Below, one piece after another: positions 32,980 to 39,089 of a stretch of 39,089 nucleotides of DNA. Every line of letters starts with the position of its first letter. Within the stretch, counting starts at the first letter, position 1. A program made the translations under genes and the position numbers. A model generated the notes under the pieces. That model had not been told where the DNA came from. It ran no database searches and was given only the letters and a program-made list of their open reading frames with translations. The DNA lies in contig JAADGH010000119.1 in assembly GCA_013152475.1 (NCBI GenBank), positions 1 through 39,089 of the forward strand, read 5' to 3'. The stretch is from Planctomycetota bacterium (GTDB lineage: Bacteria > Planctomycetota > Brocadiia > JAADGH01).

Positions 32980-35900
32980 TTACTTCAGTTCTTTGATCTT
33001 GATGTTGCGGAACTCGACTTGGTCGCCGTGGCCCATGAAACCGATGTAGCCCTCCGTCCGCCGCATGCCGGGATGCTCCTTGCCGTCCATGGGCTTGGCG
33101 ATCTTGGAAAGGTCTGCATCGGTGATCACCGTGCCGTTGAGCATTACGGTGATGTGCGGGCCCTGGGCCTTGATCTCCTCGGAGTTCCACTCGCCCACCG
33201 GCTTGAGAAACCCTCGCTTGGCGGGGACGATGCCATAGATCGAACCGTGGTACTGATACGGGTGCAGGTGCGCGTATTTCTTGGCTGTGTTGTCCAGGAT
33301 CTGGATCTCCATGCCCGCATACGAGCCGCCGCCCTTGCCCGGATAGCGAATGCTCACACCGTTGTTCCCGCCGGGGGGCAGCTTGAACTCGAACCGGAAG
33401 ATGAAGTCGCTGTACATCTTCTCCGTTTTGAGGAGCCCGCCCTTCTTCGGGTCGCAGATCAGGACGCCGTCCTTGACGTAATATCCCTTTGTCGATCCGG
33501 TCCACCCCGTCAGGTCCTTGCCGTTGAAGAGCGGCACGAAGCCTTCCTTGTCCGGCTTGGGCGGCGGCGGGGGCTTGGGGGCCGTGCCCTGGGCATAGAC
33601 CTTGAACTCCACCAGATGGATCGACGGGTTGGAGCTGTTCTTCAGGATGTTGCACCGGACATATCGCGCGTCGGTCGGGGCGAACTCGTGCACGACGCCC
33701 CGCGCCGTGCCGGGGGTGGTGTTCTTGCTCTGGTCCACGACGGTCTTCCACTCCTTGCCGTCGAGGGAGGTCTCAATCTTGTATTGGTAGTAGCGCGTGC
33801 CGTCCCAGTAGAACCAGACATGGGCCGAATCGATCTTGGCCGTCTGCTGGAGGTCCACCTCGATCCAGCATGGCCAGCCGCGCGCCCACCATGCCGACCC
33901 GCTCGGGTCCTTGAAGTTACCGTCCACGGCGAACTCGGGCTTGTGGGTCGCCTCCTGCTTCGCGTTCTCGCTCACCTTCACCGGCTTGCGCCAGGCGAGG
34001 TTCATCGCGTCGGGGAGGGGAATGGTGCGGAGGTGCTCCTCGGCCTGCGTGCGAATCCTCTCGTTCTTGATCAGCGGGACGGCCTTCTTGAGGGCTGGTT
34101 GGACGATCGGGTCGCTGATGCCCTTGTCCCGGCGATGCCGCGGAACGACGATCCGGACGAGGGCCAAGGCGGCTTCATTCTTGACGGCGTCATCGTCGAG
34201 GTACTTGCCGACAACCACGGCCGACCCCATCGTCTCCACGTCGGCCAGGCCGGCGAGGGCAAGTTTGATCTCGTCGGGACGCTTGGCCGCATCGAGGACA
34301 TGTTTGAACATGGCGAGCTTCTGTTCCTCCGCCGTCTTCTTGGTCTCGCGGGCCTCCTCCGAAGAACGGAGCTCCCGTTCGGAGGGATACTTAATCTCAC
34401 GCGCCAGCCGAGTGTAGCCGCGCAGCGCCAGGACCTGGTGGGCCAGCTTATCGGACGTCTGGGCGATCTTCAGTATCTCCGGCGCGGCGGCGATGTCTTT
34501 CCAGTCTGCCAGGGCGCGAATCGCCGCGTCTTGCAGTTTTTCATCCTGGCTCTTCGTATCCGCGAGGACGGTTGCCAATGCCTTCGTGCCGCCGACCCGA
34601 GCCATGGCGGCCAGCAGGACGCCACGCTGCTCGGTGTTGGCCTTTGGGAGCGCGGCGAGGAGCGCTTCGGCGCGTTTTTCGGGATCGGGAATCCGCTTGG
34701 CCACGGAGGCGATGGCATCGCGCGCGGCCTTGCGCTCAGAGCTGCTCTTCGTCGTTATCATCAGGTCAATCAGCCGGGGCAGGTGCTCCGGGCTGGCTAT
34801 GTCACCCAGGGCCTTGATGGCGGCGCGGCGAACGGCGCTATCCTCATCCTTCGTCGCGGTGAAGGCCACCTCCACATGCGCCTTGGCGCGACGTTTGGAC
34901 AGGGCCTCCAGCAGGGCCACCCGAGACTTCGGCGGCACAGTCGGAACGGCCTCGGCCATGGCGGCGAGGACTTTTTCACCCGGCAGGCGCTGCAGCGCTT
35001 CCTTTGCGGCTTTGATCTCGTCGGCTTGATCGGTCTGGAGGAGGGCAACGAGCGCGGGGACGGCGTCATCGCCGCCGAGCCTGGCAACAGCCGGGATGGC
35101 CGCCAGCTTCACCGCCTTGTCCTGATCCTTCAGCGACTCTATCAGGGCCGGCAGGGCGGACTTGTCGCCGCGGCGACCCAACATGCCGATGATCTCGACA
35201 CGGACCACCGGCGGCGCTCCCTTCATTTTTTCGACGCATTTTGCGGTAACATCCCCGCCGGGAAGTGCGCAGACGAGTTGCAGCGCGGCCTCGCGGACGT
35301 CTTTCTTCTTGCTGTCGAGGGCCTTGAGCAGATCGGGCAGCGCGGCCTTGCCGACAGCGGTCATGAGGGTCTTGAGGGCCGCGCACTGGACATTGCTCTC
35401 CTTCCGCTTCTGGAGCAGGTTGCGGCAGATCTTGGCGCACTGGTCCTTGTTCCCCGCCTCGGCCAATCGCCGGGCCAGGAGCAGGTAGTACGACGTGGCC
35501 CTCGCCCGCTCGAAGGGCGACTTGGCCCCTGCGGCCTTGGCCAGCGTCCCCGCTGCGGACGCGCAGCCGATATTCGCAAGTGCGTAAAGGGCCGCACGGC
35601 GGGTGTCCGTGTCCTGGCTTGTGGCGTACGGCTTAATGGCATCGGCGGCTTCTTTCGCCCGGCATTGAGCCAGGGCGCGAATAAGCGTGAGAGCGCGTTT
35701 TCCCTTCGCCGCCGGGAGGGCCTTGACCATCGCCTGCGTGGCCGCCGAGGTGCGGATGGCCAGCAGGGCCTCGACGGCCGGGTTGCAGAGCCGCTCGTCG
35801 TTCAGGTAGCCGCTCAGCGTCGGGACGGCGTCGTCCTTGCCTACGAGCTGGAGCTGGCGGATCAGGAACGCCTTCGTCTCGCCATCAAAGGCGTTCTTCA

Positions 35901-36219
35901 GCGCGTCGATCAGAACGGCGGCGTACATCTTCCGCTCCGCTTCTGCGCCCGGACGGGAGCAGTACATGGCGAGGCCGTTCAGGGCGTAGCGCGCCTTCGA
36001 GTCGTCGCCCGTGCCGGGCGGGACGAGCATCTTGCACACGTCCTTGATGGCGTCCGGTCCCATCTTGGCCAGCTCGGCGATGAGCTTCACGCCGGCGGCG
36101 CTGCTTTCGGCGGGCATTTTGTCCAGGATTTTCTGCACGTTCTTGTCGGCGGCAGAGGCGAGAGAAATGCCGATACAAAGCGCTGCGCAAATAAAGGACA
36201 GGATTGTCTTCCGTTTCAT
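32980..36219 (-). CDS. Secreted HEAT-repeat / F5/8 type C / DUF1080 fusion protein
   Basis: About 1079 residues from the second of two tandem ATGs (36219; the other is 36222), chosen because GAGGA is then 7 nt away. A signal peptide (ILSFICAALCIGISLASA) is followed by about 650 residues of HEAT-like alpha-helical repeats (PALIESLKDQDKAVKLAAIP and similar). Residues of about 740-885 are a discoidin (F5/8C) domain (AVDGNFKDPSGSAWWARGWP, YVRCNILKN). From about 890 comes a DUF1080 domain: FVPLFNGKDLTGWTG, NNGVSIRYPGKG, MEIQILDN, YQYHGSIYGIVPAKRG, VEFRNIKIKEL. DUF1080 proteins cleave or bind glycans, including 3-keto-disaccharides. The HEAT part is probably a scaffold. It lies 37 bp after the Gfo/Idh/MocA gene. 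Confidence 0.85.
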   Translation of the reverse strand: MKRKTILSFICAALCIGISLASAADKNVQKILDKMPAESSAAGVKLIAELAKMGPDAIKDVCKMLVPPGTGDDSKARYALNGLAMYCSRPGAEAERKMYAAVLIDALKNAFDGETKAFLIRQLQLVGKDDAVPTLSGYLNDERLCNPAVEALLAIRTSAATQAMVKALPAAKGKRALTLIRALAQCRAKEAADAIKPYATSQDTDTRRAALYALANIGCASAAGTLAKAAGAKSPFERARATSYYLLLARRLAEAGNKDQCAKICRNLLQKRKESNVQCAALKTLMTAVGKAALPDLLKALDSKKKDVREAALQLVCALPGGDVTAKCVEKMKGAPPVVRVEIIGMLGRRGDKSALPALIESLKDQDKAVKLAAIPAVARLGGDDAVPALVALLQTDQADEIKAAKEALQRLPGEKVLAAMAEAVPTVPPKSRVALLEALSKRRAKAHVEVAFTATKDEDSAVRRAAIKALGDIASPEHLPRLIDLMITTKSSSERKAARDAIASVAKRIPDPEKRAEALLAALPKANTEQRGVLLAAMARVGGTKALATVLADTKSQDEKLQDAAIRALADWKDIAAAPEILKIAQTSDKLAHQVLALRGYTRLAREIKYPSERELRSSEEARETKKTAEEQKLAMFKHVLDAAKRPDEIKLALAGLADVETMGSAVVVGKYLDDDAVKNEAALALVRIVVPRHRRDKGISDPIVQPALKKAVPLIKNERIRTQAEEHLRTIPLPDAMNLAWRKPVKVSENAKQEATHKPEFAVDGNFKDPSGSAWWARGWPCWIEVDLQQTAKIDSAHVWFYWDGTRYYQYKIETSLDGKEWKTVVDQSKNTTPGTARGVVHEFAPTDARYVRCNILKNSSNPSIHLVEFKVYAQGTAPKPPPPPKPDKEGFVPLFNGKDLTGWTGSTKGYYVKDGVLICDPKKGGLLKTEKMYSDFIFRFEFKLPPGGNNGVSIRYPGKGGGSYAGMEIQILDNTAKKYAHLHPYQYHGSIYGIVPAKRGFLKPVGEWNSEEIKAQGPHITVMLNGTVITDADLSKIAKPMDGKEHPGMRRTEGYIGFMGHGDQVEFRNIKIKELK

Positions 36220-36256
36220 CATCGATTCCTCAACCAGAAACCGTTGTCGTTCGCGA

Positions 36257-37555
36257 TTACAGATGCCACGGCGCGCGCATGGGCTGGTCGGCCAGGCGAT
36301 TGGCCTCCTCGTCTCCGATGAAACGCTGCGCCTTCGGATCGAACCGCAGTTTCCTGCCCGTCCGGATGGCGCAGTTGGCCAGGTGGACCAGCATGTTGCT
36401 GCGATTGCCATTGGACTCGTTCAGGCCGAACTTCTGCCTCGTGATGACCGACTCGTTGAACTGCGAGATCATCGGCTCCGGGTCGGGCAGCGCATCGAGG
36501 GCGTCGGCGAGATCCGGAGGATCGAAGCGGACTCCCCTGTAGATTTTTCCCTTCGGCCCTTCCATATAAGGCTTGCCGACGGTTTGCATCTCTCCCCACT
36601 CGCCGGACTCAAGGATGATACGGCAGCCGTCGGCGTATTTCATTTCCACGCGGCCCCATACGCCGCAGGCGTCCGGGTGCGGGGGCCAGGGGGCGTAGGC
36701 CTCAACCTCCACCGGGCTGGTATCGTCCTTGCCGAGGATATACTGAACGGGGTCGAGGTAGTGCTGGCCCATGTCCGCCAGACCGCCCCCGTCGTAGTCC
36801 CAGTAGCCGCGGAAGCTGCCGTGGGTGCGATGGCGGAAATAGGGCTTGAAGGGCGCGGGGCCGAGCCACATGTTGTAGTCCAGTTCTGGTGGCACGGGTT
36901 CGGGGGCCTGGTTGATCCGGCCGCTCCAGGCGCGGGTCTTCCAGCCGAATCCTGTGGCCGGACTGACGCGGACGGTGATGGGCCAGCCCAGCAAGCCATT
37001 GCTCACCAGCTTCTTGATCGGCTTGGCCGTGGACCCGAGGCCGTAGAGACCGCCGTAGAGGCGGAACCATGTGTTCAGGCGGAACATGCGCCCGTTGCGC
37101 TGGACGGCATCCACGACATGCTGCCCCTCGGCGATGGTGCGGGTCATGGGCTTCTCGCACCAGATGTCGCACCCCGCCTCGGCGGCGGCGATGGAGATGA
37201 GCGCGTGCCAGTGCGGCGGCGTGGGAACATGGACGATGTCGATGTCGCCTCGATCCAAAACGGCGCGGAAGTCTCTATATCCCTTGCATGATTCCCCAGC
37301 CGCCTTCATGGCCCTTGCCAGATGCTTTTCGTCCACGTCGCAGACGGCGAGGAGCTTCGCCTTCTTGTCCCGCAGCGCATACCCCACGTGCCCCATGCCC
37401 ATACCGCCCGTGCCGATGACCGCGTGTGTGAGCTTCTCGCTCGGGGGCACGTGCTCCGGCCCGCCAAGGACATGCCGGGGCACAATGGTGAATGCAGCCG
37501 CAGCGGTCACGGACTGCCACAGAAACTTCCGACGGGAAACACCTTTGCCAGCCAT
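36257..37555 (-). CDS. Tat-exported Gfo/Idh/MocA family oxidoreductase
   Basis: 432 residues from the ATG at 37555, with a near-perfect AGGAGGTG ribosome site. The N-terminus SRRKFLWQ (7-14) and a hydrophobic stretch form a twin-arginine signal, so the folded, cofactor-loaded enzyme is probably exported. The Rossmann domain shows IGTGGMG (47-53) and CDVDEKHLA, and the dinucleotide-side EKP motif is at 134-136. The substrate domain follows. Members oxidise or reduce sugar hydroxyls with NAD(P), and some make 3-keto sugars. A DUF1080 protein is encoded downstream, and DUF1080 members act on 3-keto-disaccharides, so a shared 3-keto route is an attractive inference. A divergent ankyrin lipoprotein gene lies upstream. 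Confidence 0.9.
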   Translation of the reverse strand: MAGKGVSRRKFLWQSVTAAAAFTIVPRHVLGGPEHVPPSEKLTHAVIGTGGMGMGHVGYALRDKKAKLLAVCDVDEKHLARAMKAAGESCKGYRDFRAVLDRGDIDIVHVPTPPHWHALISIAAAEAGCDIWCEKPMTRTIAEGQHVVDAVQRNGRMFRLNTWFRLYGGLYGLGSTAKPIKKLVSNGLLGWPITVRVSPATGFGWKTRAWSGRINQAPEPVPPELDYNMWLGPAPFKPYFRHRTHGSFRGYWDYDGGGLADMGQHYLDPVQYILGKDDTSPVEVEAYAPWPPHPDACGVWGRVEMKYADGCRIILESGEWGEMQTVGKPYMEGPKGKIYRGVRFDPPDLADALDALPDPEPMISQFNESVITRQKFGLNESNGNRSNMLVHLANCAIRTGRKLRFDPKAQRFIGDEEANRLADQPMRAPWHL

Positions 37556-37603
37556 TGCTTGCACCTCCTGCCACGGGGCTATGGACCTCTCAAAGGAAGG
37601 CGT

Positions 37604-37633
37604 ACTATAGCAGATGATCCGGAGGGAGATCAA
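37604..37633 (-). promoter_or_regulatory. Candidate sigma70-type promoter for the Gfo/Idh/MocA-DUF1080 operon
   Basis: On the minus strand TTGATC (37633-37628) is followed by an 18-bp spacer and TATAGT (37609-37604). The leader to the ATG at 37555 is about 42 nt and contains the AGGAGGTG ribosome site. It is back to back with the promoter at 37672-37701. Confidence 0.5.
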
Positions 37634-37671
37634 GTCCCGAATCCGGACAAAGGCAAGGGGGCCATTTCTAT

Positions 37672-37701
37672 TTGACATTGCATCGTGGAACGGCATACAA
37701 T
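37672..37701 (+). promoter_or_regulatory. Strong sigma70-type promoter for the ankyrin lipoprotein genes
   Basis: TTGACA (37672-37677, 6/6), an 18-bp spacer and TACAAT (37696-37701, 5/6). Transcription would begin near 37708, giving a short leader of about 30 nt to the ATG at 37738. No operator-like repeat was noticed around it. Confidence 0.65.
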
Positions 37702-37737
37702 CTGGCCTCATAAAGTGAAACCATGAAGGATGCGCCC

Positions 37738-38766
37738 ATGAAGCGACACACCAGGTGGCTGGCCCTGCTGGGCCTGCTGTTGCTGACCGACTGCCAGTGC
37801 GGACGGCAGGAGCCCGCGCTTTTTACCGCTGTCGAGACCGGCAACCCGGAGAAGGTGAAGGCGGCCCTGATCGACGGCGCGGCCGTGAATGAAAAGAACG
37901 AATACGGGATCACCGCCCTCCACTTGGCGGCCAAAGCCGGGAACAAGGACATTGCACGGCTCCTGATCGAAAAAGGCGCGAACGTGAACGCGAGAACGAT
38001 CTATGGATGCACGCCCCTCGATCACGCCGCCGACAAAGAGGTGGCCGAGCTGCTGATCTCGAAGGGCGCTGACGTGAAGGCTGTGAGTTCCTTCGCCGCC
38101 ATGACGCCGCTGCACTGGGCCGCCTCGCGCGGGAATAAGGAGGTGGCGGAGGCGCTTCTGACCGCAAAGGCGGACATGGAGACAAGGGACAAGTACGGCT
38201 CGACCCCTCTCCATCTTGCCGCCAGCAACGGTGCCAAAGAAGTGGGGGAGGTCCTGATCGAAAAGGGGGCGAAGGTCAACGCAAAGGATGATGACCTTGA
38301 GACGCCACTGCACTATGCAGCCCGAACCGGACACGCGGATATGGTTCACCTTCTGATCGCCAAGGGCGCAGACCGAAACGCAAAGGACAAGGCAGGCAAG
38401 ACATCGGAGGAGTTGGCATACGGGGACGCGACAAAGGATGCCTTTCGCTTTCACGACATTCTTGGGGCCATCCAGGCCGGCGACAGCGAGAAGGCCGAAA
38501 CGCTCGTCGAAGGCATGACCGACGTGAACGCCGTCGGCGCAGGGGGGACGACGCTGCTCCATGTTGCATCGCGGGAAGGTCGGGCCAAGATCGTCGAATT
38601 CCTTCTGGCGAAGGAAGCCAAGGTGAATGCTGTGGACAACAAGGACCATACACCGCTGGATGTGGCCAAGGACGAGGCCATCAAGGCGATCCTGCTGAAA
38701 CACGAAGGGAAGGCCGGGGAGGAAATCAAGGAGGAGAAGGAAAAAGAGAAGGCCGACAAGAAGTAA
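37738..38766 (+). CDS. Ankyrin-repeat lipoprotein
   Basis: 342 residues from the ATG at 37738, preceded by GAAGGA; an ATG at 37723 is also in frame. The start MKRHTRW-LALLGLLLL-TDC is a classical lipoprotein signal with lipobox Cys. The mature protein is a stack of about nine ankyrin repeats, each with the form TPLHLAASxGxxEVxxxLIxKGAxVNAKD. It ends in a Glu/Lys-rich tail (EEIKEEKEKEKADKK). Ankyrin repeats mediate protein-protein contacts; as a lipoprotein it would face the periplasm or the outer surface. It is divergent from the Gfo/Idh/MocA gene, and a second ankyrin lipoprotein follows 16 bp later. A binding partner is not identifiable. Confidence 0.9.
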   Translation: MKRHTRWLALLGLLLLTDCQCGRQEPALFTAVETGNPEKVKAALIDGAAVNEKNEYGITALHLAAKAGNKDIARLLIEKGANVNARTIYGCTPLDHAADKEVAELLISKGADVKAVSSFAAMTPLHWAASRGNKEVAEALLTAKADMETRDKYGSTPLHLAASNGAKEVGEVLIEKGAKVNAKDDDLETPLHYAARTGHADMVHLLIAKGADRNAKDKAGKTSEELAYGDATKDAFRFHDILGAIQAGDSEKAETLVEGMTDVNAVGAGGTTLLHVASREGRAKIVEFLLAKEAKVNAVDNKDHTPLDVAKDEAIKAILLKHEGKAGEEIKEEKEKEKADKK

Positions 38767-38782
38767 CTTAGGAGGTGTTTTC

Positions 38783-39089
38783 GTGCGACAAAAACTGTTC
38801 GTTTCGCTGTTGCTTATGCTCCTGACGTTGTTCGAGTGCCAATGCACGTCCACGGCAACCCGGAAGGAAGCCCAGAGAGAGACGGACGTCGCCCTCTTCA
38901 AGGCGGCTGAGGCCGGAAACCTGGCAGCGGTGAAGGAACTGGTGGCGAAGGGGGCCAACGTCAACTGCCACGGGCAGCAGGGCCTCACTCCGCTCCACAA
39001 CGCGGTCTACAACGGGAACGTGGAGTTGGCTGAATTCCTGATCGCCAAAGGGGCCGACGTGAATGCAAAGTCCTGGAACGGCAGAACGC
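38783..39089 (+). CDS. Second ankyrin-repeat lipoprotein, N-terminal part (cut by window edge)
   Basis: The GTG start at 38783 is fixed by TAGGAGGTG a few bases upstream. The first residues (MRQKLFVSLLLMLLTLFEC) give a lipoprotein signal with the lipobox Cys after LFE. Two ankyrin units follow (LFKAAEAGNLAAVKELVAKG, TPLHNAVYNGNVELAEFLIA) before the window ends; the stop is outside. The start of the mature protein (DVALFKAAEAGN) resembles the first repeat of the preceding gene (PALFTAVETGN), so this is a tandem paralogue. No terminator is visible in the 16-bp gap, so the two are probably co-transcribed. Confidence 0.85.
   Translation, partial: MRQKLFVSLLLMLLTLFECQCTSTATRKEAQRETDVALFKAAEAGNLAAVKELVAKGANVNCHGQQGLTPLHNAVYNGNVELAEFLIAKGADVNAKSWNGRT

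Noticed and set aside
33019..36321. Long plus-strand open frame across the HEAT/DUF1080 gene
   Set aside because: Same shadow effect; the minus-strand product has a signal peptide, discoidin and DUF1080 motifs.

Overview
The window is GC-rich bacterial chromosome (about 60-65% G+C in lines I counted) and densely coding. Its families are secreted right-handed beta-helix proteins, clan GH-D-like glycosidases, DUF1080, a Tat-exported Gfo/Idh/MocA oxidoreductase, sulfatase-like enzymes, and large hydrazine-synthase-alpha-like (HzsA-like) proteins with CxxCH haem motifs. This mix points to a polysaccharide-degrading member of Planctomycetota or a close PVC/Hydrogenedentota-type lineage. The assignment is inferred from gene content; there is no rRNA or other marker gene.

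Layout. (1) 1-188, minus: start of an ADP-ribosylglycohydrolase family gene cut by the window edge. (2) 361-14472, plus: a seven-gene, apparently co-transcribed block with an amidohydrolase, a secreted clan GH-D-like glycosidase, three tandem paralogous beta-helix (Pectate_lyase_3-like) proteins, a nitrilase-superfamily amidase and an iron-type alcohol dehydrogenase. A promoter whose -35 lies in a perfect inverted repeat precedes it, and a cluster of three perfect hairpins follows it. (3) 22879-14637, minus: a P-type Ca2+-ATPase-like pump, an HzsA-like dihaem protein and another secreted beta-helix protein. (4) 23133-26528, plus: a second HzsA-like protein with three CxxCH motifs, divergent from the pump. 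(5) 26646-29067, plus: a sulfatase-fold hydrolase with Thr at the nucleophile position and an MDR dehydrogenase, behind a near-consensus sigma70-type promoter. (6) 37555-29127, minus: Gfo/Idh/MocA oxidoreductase, a HEAT/discoidin/DUF1080 fusion and a cytoplasmic alpha-galactosidase-like enzyme. This series is interrupted at about 31.3-33.0 kb by a lower-GC island holding a GxxExxY gene and a DUF6414-like gene, bracketed by CACGAAGG-type short repeats. (7) 37738 to the end, plus: two tandem ankyrin-repeat lipoproteins, the second cut by the window edge.

How it fits together (inference). The secreted beta-helix proteins, glycosidases, DUF1080 and sulfatase-like proteins would bind and cut a complex, possibly substituted, glycan outside the cytoplasm. 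The cytoplasmic alpha-galactosidase-like enzyme, amidohydrolase, amidase and dehydrogenases would process the products. The HzsA-like haem proteins are probably extracytoplasmic redox or binding proteins; no other hydrazine synthase gene is present, so an anammox role is not supported. No tRNA, rRNA, CRISPR array or transposase was found. No gene-free stretch exceeds about 260 bp.
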